In this document: positions 33,865-43,112 of the stretch, piece after piece
How positions within the stretch are numbered: position 1 is the stretch's first letter
Layout of the letters: each line of letters begins with the position of its first letter
Assembly: GCA_012522045.1 (NCBI GenBank)
Contig: JAAYLC010000131.1
Coordinates: 1-48,276 of the forward strand
Reading direction: 5' to 3'
DNA length: 48,276 bases
Origin: Bacteroidota bacterium
Lineage (GTDB): Bacteria; Bacteroidota; Bacteroidia; Flavobacteriales; Flavobacteriaceae
Program-made: the position numbers and the translations under genes
The notes under the pieces: model-generated
Databases searched by the model: none
The model's input: the letters and a program-made list of their open reading frames with translations, nothing else
What the model was told of the DNA's origin: nothing

Positions 33865-35379
33865 TCAAGGGAAATTCGTTGAAGTTAATTTAGAATATTG
33901 AATTTTCGCATCGATTATTAAAGTTGCGACTATTGTCATGTTCTCCAATTCAACCGTTTCAAGATTTTTTATATTCGACGAAGCAAGGAGTTTGGTTTCT
34001 TCATAAATTTCAGTAATTCTTTCTTTGGCAAAATCTAAAGGAAGTTGATTTAAGAAACCTTGCGTAATTATTTTTTGTAATTTTTGCCGTATTTCAGTTG
34101 CTTGTAAATTGTTATTATTCGTAGAAATTTGAAAGGAGGGAAGGGGGTGATTTTCAATTTTTGGCGACGTAAATATTTCATTGTTATCAACTAAGTATTC
34201 TGAGCATTGATGTGCATAAACCAACGCTTCCAACAAGGAATTTGATGCCAATCGGTTGTTGCCGTGCAAACCTGTATAAGAACATTCACCAATGGCAAAC
34301 AATCTCGGAACGGTTGTCTGAGAATTTTTATCGACAACAATGCCTCCACATTGATAGTGGGCAACAGGAAATATTGGAATTAAATCTGTTTTGGGAGATA
34401 ATCCAATATTATTGCAATAAGCAACTATCGTGGGAAAATGATTATTAAATTCATTCTCGTCGAGATGCCTGCAATCTAAATAAACAAACTCTGTCCCGTT
34501 TTTTTTCATTTCAGTTTCAATGGCTTCTGAAACGATATCACGTGTGGCAAGTTCTCCGCGAACATCATGTTTAAAAACAAAACGCTCACCTTTCTGATTG
34601 ATTATATAAGCTCCAAAACCTCTAACGGCTTCCGAAATTAGAAAATATTGATTTTTGTTTTTTTCGTAAAGTGCAGTAGGATGGAACTGTATATTGTGCA
34701 TATCTTGAATTTCAGCTCCTATTTTATGTGCCATTGCCAGACCGTCACCGGTTGCAATTTCCGGATTTGTAGTTCGCTTGAAAACTTGACCACATCCTCC
34801 GGTACATAAAACTGTCACGTTTGAGAAAATAAAATCGGTTGTTTTACTTTTTCTATCGTAATAAAAAACTCCTATACAGTTCTTGTTATTTTGAGTTAAA
34901 TTAAGAACAGCGGTATTTTCATTGAGTGAAATGTTTGGAAAATCTTTTAATTTTTGGAGCAGTTTTCTTTCTATTTCTAATCCTGAGATGTCTTTATGAT
35001 GAAGAATTCGATGCTGGGAATGTCCGCCTTCAAGTCCTAAATTCCATGTGCCATCCGGATTTTTATCAAAATCGATATTAAATCTTATAAGTTCTTCGAG
35101 TCTTTCAGGAGCTTGTTTAATTACCATCTCAACAACTTCCAGCTTGTTGGTATATTTTCCTGCTCGGAGTGTATCCTCAATATGATTGGTAAAATCATCT
35201 TTTATAAAATCAGTTACAATGGCAATCCCTCCTTGAGCATATCGGGTGCTGTTATTGTCCTTGGAAGATTTTGTAAGGATTAGAATAGATTTATTCGGAC
35301 ATTTAATTGCCGTTTTAATGGCAAAAAATAATGCCGATATTCCGGAACCGATTATTAATATATCAACTGATTTTGTCAT
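33865..35379 (-). CDS. nadB: L-aspartate oxidase
   Basis: First enzyme of de novo NAD synthesis: FAD-dependent oxidation of aspartate to iminoaspartate. The 504-residue protein carries the FAD dinucleotide motif ILIIGSGISALFFA, the NSTRYAQGGIA motif, the RTTNPEIATGDG region, FHPTAL with the active-site His, and GGIVVDKNSQT with GECSYTGLHGNNRLASNSLLEAL. It is shorter at the C-terminus than E. coli NadB, as in other Bacteroidota. It lies 18 bases after nadA on the same strand, so the two form an operon. Confidence 0.93.
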   Translation of the reverse strand: MTKSVDILIIGSGISALFFAIKTAIKCPNKSILILTKSSKDNNSTRYAQGGIAIVTDFIKDDFTNHIEDTLRAGKYTNKLEVVEMVIKQAPERLEELIRFNIDFDKNPDGTWNLGLEGGHSQHRILHHKDISGLEIERKLLQKLKDFPNISLNENTAVLNLTQNNKNCIGVFYYDRKSKTTDFIFSNVTVLCTGGCGQVFKRTTNPEIATGDGLAMAHKIGAEIQDMHNIQFHPTALYEKNKNQYFLISEAVRGFGAYIINQKGERFVFKHDVRGELATRDIVSEAIETEMKKNGTEFVYLDCRHLDENEFNNHFPTIVAYCNNIGLSPKTDLIPIFPVAHYQCGGIVVDKNSQTTVPRLFAIGECSYTGLHGNNRLASNSLLEALVYAHQCSEYLVDNNEIFTSPKIENHPLPSFQISTNNNNLQATEIRQKLQKIITQGFLNQLPLDFAKERITEIYEETKLLASSNIKNLETVELENMTIVATLIIDAKIQYSKLTSTNFP

Positions 35380-35397
35380 TTTAAAAAAGCAGCACAG

Positions 35398-36330
35398 TTA
35401 AGAAAGTTGCAGCATTTGATTTATAGGATGTAGTGCTTTTTCCATAATATCTTTTTCCAAAGTTATTTCCGGAGATTCATCTCGCAAACAGTGATAGAGT
35501 TTCTCTAAAGTGTTTAGTTTCATAAATGCACATTCACTGCAAGCACACGTATTGTCTTCATCAGCCGGTGCTGCTATTAATTTTTTGTCGGGATTTTCTG
35601 CAATCATTTTATGGAGGATGCCCGCTTCGGTAGCAATGATAAATGTATGATGGTTGTGATTTTTTACATAATTTCGAATAGCAGAAGTCGAGCCGATAAA
35701 ATGTGCAATTTTAAGAATATGAGCTTCAGATTCAGGGTGTGCTGCAATCATGGCATCGGGAAATTTTTTTAATAAATCCAGAATTTTTTCAATAGAAAAT
35801 GCTTCATGAACAACGCAAACTCCGTCCCAAAGTACCATATCTCGACCGGTTTCTTTTATCAGGTATTTTCCCAAATTTTGATCGGGAGCAAAAATAATAG
35901 GTTGATTTTTTGGAATGGAATCGATAATTCTTTTAGCGTTTGAAGAAGTACAAACAACATCGCTTAAAGTCTTGATTTCGGCAGAACAGTTAATGTAGGT
36001 AACTACTTTGTGTTCTGGATACTTTTTCAAAAATTTTCGGAACGCATCAGGAGGACAGCCATCTGCCAGAGAGCAGCCTGCATTTAAATCGGGGATGACG
36101 ACTTTTTTTGAGGGATTTAAAATTTTTGCGGTTTCAGCCATAAAATGAACACCTGCAAAAACAATCATATCGGCATCTGTTTCAGCCGCTTTTTTTGAAA
36201 GTTCCAAACTGTCACCAACAAAGTCAGCGATGTCCTGAATTTTTGAGTCTTGGTAATAATGAGCAAGAATGATTGCGTTTTTTTCTCTTTGAAGACCCTT
36301 TATTTCCGAAATCAGTGTAGCATTGTCCAT
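35398..36330 (-). CDS. nadA: Quinolinate synthase
   Basis: Condenses iminoaspartate with dihydroxyacetone phosphate to quinolinate using a [4Fe-4S] cluster. The 310-residue protein has the three pseudo-symmetric domains of NadA. Cluster ligands by alignment are Cys86 (NAGCSLAD), Cys172 (DGVCVVH) and Cys267 (SECAFMK). HYYQDSKIQDIADFVGDSL and VYINCSAEIK motifs are intact. NadC is not in the window. The oxygen-labile cluster with NadB oxidase next to it is the common pairing. Confidence 0.95.
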   Translation of the reverse strand: MDNATLISEIKGLQREKNAIILAHYYQDSKIQDIADFVGDSLELSKKAAETDADMIVFAGVHFMAETAKILNPSKKVVIPDLNAGCSLADGCPPDAFRKFLKKYPEHKVVTYINCSAEIKTLSDVVCTSSNAKRIIDSIPKNQPIIFAPDQNLGKYLIKETGRDMVLWDGVCVVHEAFSIEKILDLLKKFPDAMIAAHPESEAHILKIAHFIGSTSAIRNYVKNHNHHTFIIATEAGILHKMIAENPDKKLIAAPADEDNTCACSECAFMKLNTLEKLYHCLRDESPEITLEKDIMEKALHPINQMLQLS

Positions 36331-36554
36331 ATTCTAAACTTTGATAAATTTTCTTATTTACATGCTGCAAGTTATGTTATGCAAAAGCGTATAAATTATG
36401 ATAGAAGTCATAAAACAGATTTCTAGTCAAAAAACCTCATACCTTATAAAACTAAAACCAATCTTATTGAGCTATAATTTATATTATGTAAAATAGAAAT
36501 TGCAAGAAAAGCTCTATTAATCACTGAGGTGTTTTTAGTTAGCTTATACTTCTG

Positions 36555-36785
36555 TTATTCTTCTTCATGTTTATCCAAGGGTTCGTCGGCATTGTTCTCC
36601 AACAAATCATTCATTACTTCTGAAATTTTTTCATCCTGGCTTTTCACTTTCATCTCTTCATCACGGGTTAATTTTAAATCCCCGTCACCTTTAATTCTCA
36701 ATTGCTCTTCATATTCTTTTTTTCCAATATTGGATGAGCGTCTGTATTCATTCTGAAAATCAGCGTGTTTTTTCTTCTTTTCCAT
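36555..36785 (-). CDS. Small highly charged protein, function unknown
   Basis: A 76-residue protein starting MEKKKKHADFQNEYRRSSNI and ending LDKHEEE. It is almost entirely charged or polar, with no hydrophobic core, so it is probably disordered or helical. It sits 12 bases downstream of the nitroreductase gene on the same strand, which supports co-transcription. No family is recognised. The 224 bases between it and nadA hold no open frame of note. Confidence 0.55.
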   Translation of the reverse strand: MEKKKKHADFQNEYRRSSNIGKKEYEEQLRIKGDGDLKLTRDEEMKVKSQDEKISEVMNDLLENNADEPLDKHEEE

Positions 36786-36797
36786 AACATAAATTCT

Positions 36798-37385
36798 TTA
36801 CTTGAAATTGCCGTTAAATGCAAATTCAGATTGCGGTTTTCTTTTTCTATTTGGTTCAATTTCTTGTGCTTTCATAGCTCCTGAAAGTTTTTCCGGATTT
36901 CCTCCGTAGCGTCCAAAAGCGACGGCTGTGGCAATATGATAATCATTGGGAATATTAAATTCGCCCAACGCTTTTTCATATAAAACTCCTGCCATTTGAT
37001 GCACGGCAATGTCCATATAGGTAGCCTGATGAAGCACATTTCCCATAAATAAACCTAAATCGTGCAATGCATGAAAATTTTCCAAGTCATTATTTGGCAT
37101 TTTTTTTCTAAATCCGTTGAGCCATAACATTTGTGAATTTCCTGCCCATTGTTGATTGTAATCGTCCAGACACCTGAAAATTCTGTCGTACATTTCAGTT
37201 CCGCGAATTCCCCAGAAAACAATCCAAGGTTGCATATTGCCTGAACTCGGAGCCCATCTTCCGGCTTCTAATAATATTTTTGCTTCTTCTTCGGTAATCG
37301 GTGTGTCGGCAAATACACGCGGACTCCATCGTTTTGTAATGATGTCCGCAATTGGATAATCTGTCGGAGTTATCTTTTTTATCAT
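36798..37385 (-). CDS. Nitroreductase family protein
   Basis: A 195-residue FMN-dependent nitroreductase-fold protein. The FMN-binding start RWSPRVFADTPITEEEAKIL is followed by LEAGRWAPSSGNMQPW, the family signature. AVAFGRYGG near the end supplies the other flavin contact. The natural substrate cannot be read from sequence; quinones, nitro compounds or flavins are possible. Start at ATG with MIKKITPTDYPIADI. Confidence 0.88.
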   Translation of the reverse strand: MIKKITPTDYPIADIITKRWSPRVFADTPITEEEAKILLEAGRWAPSSGNMQPWIVFWGIRGTEMYDRIFRCLDDYNQQWAGNSQMLWLNGFRKKMPNNDLENFHALHDLGLFMGNVLHQATYMDIAVHQMAGVLYEKALGEFNIPNDYHIATAVAFGRYGGNPEKLSGAMKAQEIEPNRKRKPQSEFAFNGNFK

Positions 37386-37540
37386 AAGGATTTAAATTAA
37401 AAAATGTTTGTTTCGAAATTAGGAATAAACATCGAGCTGTTATCTCTTTTTAGAAAAGGTTTAACGCAACAAATTCTATTAACAAAACCTTATTAAACAA
37501 CTTTTGATTTTTCTTTATATTTACACAAAATTTTCTACTG

Positions 37541-38494
37541 ATGTTAATTTGGGGATTATTCATACTCTGTATAATTATTTTTCTTGCTTTAGATTTAGGA
37601 GTTTTTCACAGAAAAGCTCACGTAGTGAGTACTAAAGAAGCGAGTATTTGGACAACCATTTGGTTTGTAATTGCGCTCTCGTTTTCAGGTGTTATATTTT
37701 GGCTTTTTAAAGAAGGAATAATTGACAATCCGACAAACCTAGAACCGCAACAAGCTGTTTTAAAGTATATTACAGGTTATTTTGTAGAGCTTTCCTTGAG
37801 TATTGACAACGTCTTTGTAATCGCCGTCATATTTTCCTCTTTTGCCATACCGGCAAAATATCAGCACGAAGTACTTTTTTGGGGAATCATTGGAGCCGTG
37901 GTTTTTCGAGCATTGATGATTTTATTCGGTGTGGCACTTATCAATAAATTTGATTGGATTATTTATGTTTTTGGTGCTTTTCTTTTATTTACGGCATATC
38001 GTATGCTCAAAAGCAGTGATTCTCAGGTTGATCCCAAATCGACAAAACTTTTTAAACTTGTAAAAAAAATATTTCCCATCACTTACCAAATGGACGGGGA
38101 CAAATTTTTTATCAGAAGAATGGGAGTCCGTGCTGCCACTCCCCTTTTTATGGCATTGATAGTAATCGAATTGACCGACATCCTTTTTGCGCTAGACAGT
38201 ATTCCGGCAATTTTAGCCATTACAACAGACCCTTTCATCGTTTTTAGTTCTAATATTTTTGCAATTCTCGGTTTGCGGTCAATGTATTTTCTTATCTCGA
38301 GAATGTTGGACAAATTCCGTTATATCCACTATAGTTTAGTAATTATCTTGACTTTTGTGGGTGTCAAAATGATTCTTTCACATCATATCGAATTTAATGA
38401 ATGGTTGTCGCTTGGCGTAATTACAATTTCACTCTTGGGCGGCATTATCCTTTCTTTGGTAATACCTGATAAAAATCAGGAAAAATTGGAGTAA
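37541..38494 (+). CDS. TerC family membrane protein
   Basis: A 317-residue integral membrane protein of the TerC/Alx family with about nine membrane helices. Acidic residues within helices, as in ELSLSIDNVFVIAVIFSSF and IELTDILFALDSIPAIL, match those implicated in metal ion transport. Relatives export manganese or insert metals into exported proteins. In other bacteria such genes often carry a yybP-ykoY manganese riboswitch; I see no such element in the 155 bases upstream here. Confidence 0.9.
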   Translation: MLIWGLFILCIIIFLALDLGVFHRKAHVVSTKEASIWTTIWFVIALSFSGVIFWLFKEGIIDNPTNLEPQQAVLKYITGYFVELSLSIDNVFVIAVIFSSFAIPAKYQHEVLFWGIIGAVVFRALMILFGVALINKFDWIIYVFGAFLLFTAYRMLKSSDSQVDPKSTKLFKLVKKIFPITYQMDGDKFFIRRMGVRAATPLFMALIVIELTDILFALDSIPAILAITTDPFIVFSSNIFAILGLRSMYFLISRMLDKFRYIHYSLVIILTFVGVKMILSHHIEFNEWLSLGVITISLLGGIILSLVIPDKNQEKLE

Positions 38495-38515
38495 CATCTA
38501 TTTTTTTCATAAATA

Positions 38516-38547
38516 TTTGACTGCTATAAAAGCTTATTGTATCTTTA
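38516..38547 (+). promoter_or_regulatory. Bacteroidota-type promoter of the hibernation factor gene
   Basis: TTTG (38516-38519), 20 bases, then TATCTTTA (38540-38547, 7 of 8 match to TAnnTTTG). The ATG follows 26 bases later. Confidence 0.6.
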
Positions 38548-38573
38548 AAACTGATAACTTAAAAAATAATTTT

Positions 38574-38876
38574 ATGAACATTACTTTTCAATATCATGAC
38601 GTAGCTGCCAGTCAAAGATTAGAAGCTTTTATTACTGAACGAATCGAAAAACTCCAGACAAAGTATGACTTTATTGTCAGTGCTGATGTTTATTTTAAGA
38701 AAGAAAATGCACGTGATCCCGAAGGACGTAAAAATGTAGGAATACGTCTGAACGTGCCGGGACAATCCATATTTGCCGAAGAATCTACAAATTCTTTTGA
38801 GGCATCAATAGCCGAAGTCATTGATGAACTTCGTTCTCAATTACAAAAACAAAAAGGAAAGATGAAAACTTATTAA
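38574..38876 (+). CDS. raiA: Ribosome hibernation promoting factor (short HPF/YfiA type)
   Basis: A 100-residue ribosome-associated inhibitor that binds the 30S subunit in stationary phase. The sequence MNITFQYHDVAASQRLEAFITERIEKL fits the beta-alpha start. It ends shortly after the second helix (AEVIDELRSQLQKQKGKMKTY) with the basic tail typical of the short form; the long-form dimerisation domain is absent. The chosen ATG follows a well-placed promoter. Confidence 0.9.
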   Translation: MNITFQYHDVAASQRLEAFITERIEKLQTKYDFIVSADVYFKKENARDPEGRKNVGIRLNVPGQSIFAEESTNSFEASIAEVIDELRSQLQKQKGKMKTY

Positions 38877-38885
38877 AATTTATTT

Positions 38886-39347
38886 ATGGGGATGATAGCA
38901 CGATCAAAAAATCAGGTAACTTTAATTTACAGTAGCAATAACAGAAGCGGTCAAAAGGCGTATGCTTATTTAAAAGCATCGGACAAACCGTATTTGGCAA
39001 TCGATATTTCAAAAACCAAGATATCGGATACACAATGGGTCGAACTTGCAAATGCTTTAAACAAGCGCGTCGGAGATTTATTGAATAAGTCTTTGCTTAA
39101 AATGGAAATTAAAAACACTGAAGAATTTGACGATCACGATTGGATTAAAATTATTCAGAAGAATGATGAAGCGTTATCGGATGCTATCGTTATCAAAGGA
39201 GAAATCACAAAACAAATTAGTAATCCTTCTGCGATTATGGAGTTTTTTCAACCCGATTCAGCAGGAATGGAACAAAGTCCGTCCGACAATAATTCTTTTG
39301 ATAATGAACGACCTACCGAGGATGAAAAATTTATAGACCCCAAATAA
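38886..39347 (+). CDS. Cysteine-free ArsC-like thioredoxin-fold protein
   Basis: A 153-residue protein whose first 115 residues follow the ArsC/Spx fold (LIYSSNNRSGQKAYAYL, LAIDISKTKI, DWIKIIQKNDEAL, VIKGEI). It contains no cysteine at all, so it cannot be an arsenate reductase. A low-complexity acidic tail follows (PSDNNSFDNERPTEDEK). It is 9 bases downstream of the hibernation factor gene, pointing to one transcript and possibly a stationary-phase or ribosome-linked role. Existing names such as arsenate reductase for close relatives would be misleading. Confidence 0.75.
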   Translation: MGMIARSKNQVTLIYSSNNRSGQKAYAYLKASDKPYLAIDISKTKISDTQWVELANALNKRVGDLLNKSLLKMEIKNTEEFDDHDWIKIIQKNDEALSDAIVIKGEITKQISNPSAIMEFFQPDSAGMEQSPSDNNSFDNERPTEDEKFIDPK

Positions 39348-39373
39348 TTAGTTTAAGTTTTAATACCTATTTC

Positions 39374-39407
39374 AAACCGTTTCTGTGTTTATGGAAACGG
39401 TTTTTTT
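39374..39407 (+). terminator. Intrinsic terminator after the ArsC-like gene
   Basis: AAACCGTTTC (39374-39383) and GAAACGGTTT (39394-39403) form a 10-base stem followed by T residues. Confidence 0.85.
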
Positions 39408-39437
39408 CATGAATCGATTGAAAAAATATTAGAAACA

Positions 39438-39471
39438 AAAAAACCAAGCTTAAACTATTTAAACTTGGTTT
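39438..39471 (-). terminator. Intrinsic terminator of the OmpA-lipoprotein operon
   Basis: AAACCAAG (39441-39448) pairs with CTTGGTTT (39464-39471), with further A-T pairing inside. A-rich sequence on its left gives the U-tract for minus-strand transcription. Confidence 0.75.
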
Positions 39472-39491
39472 CTATCAGTTAAGGTTAATCG

Positions 39492-40187
39492 TTATTCTCC
39501 GGCTTGTTGTTTTGCCTCTTCAATCATTTGTTCATTGGGAACAATTCCAATATTCACACGTCTGTTTTTGGCTCGGCCTTCAGGAGTTGCATTGTCGGCA
39601 ACCGGTGCGTGAGGACCGTTCCAGTTCGTGGTGAACCGACCGGCACTTAATCCTTTGGTTTGTACAAAATAATTTGTTACTGCCATTGCTCTATTTTTTG
39701 ACAATGTCATATTGAATTCCAAAGGACCGGTGCTGTCTGTATGCCCCACAACCAACACATTTGTGTTCGGGTATTCTCTTAATACGTTTGCCAACTTGTC
39801 TAAATTGGCTCTTGAAGCAGCGTTTAAATCATATTTACTTGTTTCAAAATATACACCGCTGTTTTCATCAAAGGTGACTACAATACCATCGTCGATACGT
39901 TCAACTTGAGCACCCGGAATTTCTTCTTCAATTTTTTGCGCTTGCTTGTCCATTTGGTTTCCGATGAGTACTCCGGCAGTTCCTCCAACTACTCCTCCAA
40001 CTACGGCTCCTAAAGCTCCGTTTCCGCCTTTTCCTGCGTTATTACCGATAACAGCGCCAAGAATTGCTCCGGAAGCAGCTCCAATAACCGCTCCTTTTTG
40101 TTTGTTATTTGCATTTCGGGTTGCTTCACAACTGCTGAAACCGGTTACTAATACGATTGATAATATAAAAATGAAGGTTTTTTTCAT
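39492..40187 (-). CDS. OmpA family outer membrane lipoprotein with glycine zipper
   Basis: A 231-residue lipoprotein. The signal MKKTFIFILSIVLVTGFSSC ends in a good lipobox with Cys. A glycine-zipper segment follows (GAVIGAASGAILGAVIGNNAG and more GxxxG repeats, about residues 32-80) that inserts in or packs against the outer membrane. An OmpA-like peptidoglycan-binding domain closes it, with VVGHTDSTG and GRAKNRRVNIGI placing the conserved Asp and Arg that bind diaminopimelate. It probably ties the outer membrane to the cell wall. It lies 23 bases after the lipocalin-like gene. Confidence 0.92.
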   Translation of the reverse strand: MKKTFIFILSIVLVTGFSSCEATRNANNKQKGAVIGAASGAILGAVIGNNAGKGGNGALGAVVGGVVGGTAGVLIGNQMDKQAQKIEEEIPGAQVERIDDGIVVTFDENSGVYFETSKYDLNAASRANLDKLANVLREYPNTNVLVVGHTDSTGPLEFNMTLSKNRAMAVTNYFVQTKGLSAGRFTTNWNGPHAPVADNATPEGRAKNRRVNIGIVPNEQMIEEAKQQAGE

Positions 40188-40211
40188 GATTTTTAATATT
40201 TAGTTTATAAG

Positions 40212-40688
40212 TTATTCGTTCTTGATAAAATTCATGCTTATTGTAAAGGGTTGCCCCTCTACCGAAACTGTTTGTTGCCAGCGCATTGTCTGGTCGTCAA
40301 GTTGGGCTAATCGCAATCTGATGCCACGATTGTCATCAGATTTTCCTTTAGCGTTTGTGGGTTTTAACATAAAATCATACAATCCTGTTTCTTTATCGAT
40401 TTCTTGAACCGTAAAAATAAAATGTCGCTCACCACTTGAACATTCTGCTCCTTCAATTGTATTTCTCCCTGTATTGTTATTAGGGATGAATCGCCAAGAA
40501 CTTCCTTTAAAACAGTTTGCAGATGCCTCGTCAAATAACGTTATATTAAATCTGCCCGATCTGTCGTAAGTAATATCGGTGAGTGTCCAATATCCTTTCA
40601 TGACTTTGTAAGAATCCGTTACGGTTTTAGAAGGACCACAAGCTAAAATGTTTACTGCAAGTGCAGTGAATAGAATTATTCTTTTCAT
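40212..40688 (-). CDS. Lipocalin-like lipoprotein
   Basis: A 158-residue protein with a lipoprotein signal (MKRIILFTALAVNILACGPS, lipobox ILAC) and a beta-rich domain starting KGYWTLTDITYDRSGRFNI, a lipocalin-like opening with the Gly-x-Trp motif. The pair of Cys in ASANCFKGSS and GAECSSGE could form a disulfide. It is in the same orientation as, and just upstream of, the OmpA lipoprotein gene. Ligand and role are unknown. Confidence 0.8.
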   Translation of the reverse strand: MKRIILFTALAVNILACGPSKTVTDSYKVMKGYWTLTDITYDRSGRFNITLFDEASANCFKGSSWRFIPNNNTGRNTIEGAECSSGERHFIFTVQEIDKETGLYDFMLKPTNAKGKSDDNRGIRLRLAQLDDQTMRWQQTVSVEGQPFTISMNFIKNE

Positions 40689-40725
40689 AATCTTTTTTTA
40701 AAATTGAATTTTATGCCTTATGATA

Positions 40726-40887
40726 TTATCTTCTGAAGAGACTGCCTAGAAGTGATAACACCAACAGTACTAAAAAAATCCAGAAAATAATCATAGCGAT
40801 ATCGGTAGCGCCTTCCGCAATTCCACCGAATCCAAAAATTGCTGCTATAATTGCAATAACCAGAAAAATAATAATCCAACGAATCAT
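40726..40887 (-). CDS. DUF1328-type small membrane protein
   Basis: A 53-residue protein: [20 protein letters not shown], then [16 protein letters not shown] and a second hydrophobic run ending LGSLFRR. Two membrane helices around a Gly-Gly-Ile-Ala-x-Gly-Ala turn match the DUF1328/YtjA family seen across Gram-negative bacteria. It heads the lipoprotein operon (37-base gap to the lipocalin-like gene). Confidence 0.85.
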   Translation of the reverse strand: MIRWIIIFLVIAIIAAIFGFGGIAEGATDIAMIIFWIFLVLLVLSLLGSLFRR

Positions 40888-40915
40888 AACTTTAGTTTTT
40901 TAAATTAGTATGGAA

Positions 40916-40944
40916 CCAAAGTATAAAATATTCATCTTTCACAA
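40916..40944 (-). promoter_or_regulatory. Candidate promoter of the DUF1328-lipocalin-OmpA operon
   Basis: On the minus strand TTG (40944-40942) is followed after 18 bases by TACTTTGG (40923-40916), a partial TAnnTTTG match, 28 bases before the DUF1328 ATG. Confidence 0.35.
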
Positions 40945-40983
40945 TAATTGATTATCTAAAATTTAACATTAATACTTATTGTT

Positions 40984-42990
40984 TTAATATAATATAAGTT
41001 CTTTTAATGATTTTTTAAATCTTTCTTTAGGTAAATATGCTTTTTCCAAATTTGATGCAAAAGGAACAGGTGTGTCAAGTGAAGCAATTCTTCTTATCGG
41101 CGCATCGAGAAATTCAAAACAATTTTCTGTAATCAATGCGGAAATATCTGAAGCAATTCCACCAAACAAATTATCTTCTTGTAAAATGATAACTTTTCCG
41201 GTCTTTTTTACAGATTCAAAAATAGTTTCCGTATCCAGCGGAATCAAGGTTCTTAAATCGATTAAATCTGCATTAATATCAGGATTTTCATCGAGAGTTT
41301 CCATTGCCCAGTGCACACCGGCACCATACGTAATGATGGTGACATCTTCTCCTTTTTGTATATAGGAAGCTTTTCCCATAGGAATGGTGTAATACTCTTT
41401 TGGAACATCTTGTCTGATACTGCGATACAATGCTTTGTGTTCAAAAAACATTACCGGATTCGGATCTTCAATACTGGTAGCCAATAGTCCCTTAGCGTCA
41501 TAAGGAAACGCCGGATAAACAACTTTCAGTCCTGGAGTGTGTGTAAACCATGCTTCGTTTGTTTGAGAATGAAAAGGACCTGCCCCTACTCCTGCTCCAC
41601 AAGGCATTCGGATGACTACATCAGCGTGTTGTCCCCAACGGTAATGAACTATTGCAAGATAATTTACAATCGGATTAAAACCTGAGGAAACAAAATCGGC
41701 AAATTGCATTTCGATAACCGATTTAAATCCATTGATGGAAAGTCCCATTCCGGTAGAAACAATTCCGGCTTCACAAATAGGAGTATTTCGAACTCTTTCT
41801 TTTCCAAAAGCTTCAACAAACCCTTCTGTTACTTTAAAAACTCCGCCGTATTCAGCAATGTCTTGTCCCATTATAACCAAATTGTCATGGCGTTCCATCG
41901 CTTGTTTTAAACCCTGAGAAACCGCATCAATAAAACGAATGTGTTCCTGCTCTGAAGTTGGTTTAATTTCTTGAAAATGAAAGGGTTTATAAACATCTTT
42001 AATTTCTTCTGCTACTGTCGAGGCAATTGGTTCTTCTGCGAAAGCAATTTCTAAATTATCTTCAATCTCTTGTTTAATTGCTTCTCGCAATGTTTCATTT
42101 TTTTCTTCTGTAAGAATATTTTCCTGAATCAAATATTTTTCATAATTCACCAAAGGATCGCGAAGTCCCCATTCATCGATCAATTCATTCGGCACATATT
42201 TAGTTCCACTGGCTTCTTCGTGTCCTCGCATTCTGAAAGTTTTAAATTCTATAAGCACCGGTCGTGGATTTTTCCGCATGCTTTCTACAATTTCTTTCAG
42301 TTTGACATACACTTCGAGAATGTTATTTCCTTCAATCAAATGCGCTTCCATTCCGTAACCCACAGCACGATCCACTAAATTTTTACAATTGTATTGTTCG
42401 TTGGTTGGCGTTGATAATCCATACCCGTTATTTTCGATACAAAAAACCACCGGCAGATTCCATACGGAAGCAATATTTAAAGCCTCATGAATCTCGCCTT
42501 CGCTGGTGCCACCTTCTCCTGTAAAAACAGCACAAACTTTATTATTGTTTTTAAGCTTATTTCCCAATGCAATTCCATCGGCAACTCCAAATTGTGGTCC
42601 GAGGTGTGAAATCATTCCGACGATGTGATATTCTTGTGTTCCAAAATGAAAACTCCTGTCACGCCCTTTGGTAAATCCGTTTGCTTTTCCTTGCCATTGC
42701 GAAAAAAGCCGATTCAACGGTATATTGCGCATCGTAAAAACTCCTAAGTTTCTGTGCATCGGAAGAATGTATTCATCGTCATCCAAAACAGCAGTAATTC
42801 CTACTGAAATAGCTTCTTGGCCAATGCCGCTAAACCATTTTGAAATTTTTCCTTGTCTTAATAAAACAAGCATTTTCTCTTCAATCATTCGGGGTTTTAA
42901 CATCCCGCGATAAAGCATCAGTAAAGTTTCTTCAGACAAATTTTTCTTGTCGTAATCAAAATAAATGTCTGAGAAAATAGTTGATTCCAT
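40984..42990 (-). CDS. Fused E1 alpha/beta subunits of a 2-oxoacid (branched-chain type) dehydrogenase
   Basis: A 668-residue thiamin diphosphate enzyme combining both E1 subunits in one chain, as usual in Bacteroidota. The alpha half has the ThDP motif [16 protein letters not shown] to [10 protein letters not shown] and the phosphorylation-loop-like [12 protein letters not shown]. The beta half begins near [20 protein letters not shown] with [17 protein letters not shown] and [13 protein letters not shown]. Sequence type best fits 2-oxoisovalerate dehydrogenase; pyruvate or 2-oxoglutarate cannot be excluded. E2 and E3 are elsewhere. ATG giving [13 protein letters not shown] is preferred over an upstream TTG. 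A perfect -7 (TAATTTTG, 43016-43009 on the minus strand) lies close upstream. Confidence 0.9.
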   Translation of the reverse strand: MESTIFSDIYFDYDKKNLSEETLLMLYRGMLKPRMIEEKMLVLLRQGKISKWFSGIGQEAISVGITAVLDDDEYILPMHRNLGVFTMRNIPLNRLFSQWQGKANGFTKGRDRSFHFGTQEYHIVGMISHLGPQFGVADGIALGNKLKNNNKVCAVFTGEGGTSEGEIHEALNIASVWNLPVVFCIENNGYGLSTPTNEQYNCKNLVDRAVGYGMEAHLIEGNNILEVYVKLKEIVESMRKNPRPVLIEFKTFRMRGHEEASGTKYVPNELIDEWGLRDPLVNYEKYLIQENILTEEKNETLREAIKQEIEDNLEIAFAEEPIASTVAEEIKDVYKPFHFQEIKPTSEQEHIRFIDAVSQGLKQAMERHDNLVIMGQDIAEYGGVFKVTEGFVEAFGKERVRNTPICEAGIVSTGMGLSINGFKSVIEMQFADFVSSGFNPIVNYLAIVHYRWGQHADVVIRMPCGAGVGAGPFHSQTNEAWFTHTPGLKVVYPAFPYDAKGLLATSIEDPNPVMFFEHKALYRSIRQDVPKEYYTIPMGKASYIQKGEDVTIITYGAGVHWAMETLDENPDINADLIDLRTLIPLDTETIFESVKKTGKVIILQEDNLFGGIASDISALITENCFEFLDAPIRRIASLDTPVPFASNLEKAYLPKERFKKSLKELILY

Positions 42991-43061
42991 GATAAAAATT
43001 TTAATGCTCAAAATTAGGAAAAAAGCTTATGTGTTGCTCCTTTTTGATTTTATATTTTGTA

Positions 43062-43093
43062 TTGACGTAAACCCGTTGAAATTAATATATTTG
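43062..43093 (+). promoter_or_regulatory. Bacteroidota-type promoter of the oxygenase gene
   Basis: TTG (43062-43064), 21 bases, then TATATTTG (43086-43093), a perfect -7. The ATG follows 19 bases later. This is the best promoter match in the window. Confidence 0.7.
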
Positions 43094-43112
43094 TATCTCT
43101 AATAGCACCATT

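Noticed and set aside
37386-37540. yybP-ykoY manganese riboswitch before terC
   Set aside because: The region is AT-rich with no conserved riboswitch core that I can recognise; only a long-loop repeat AAGGTTT/AAACCTT is visible.
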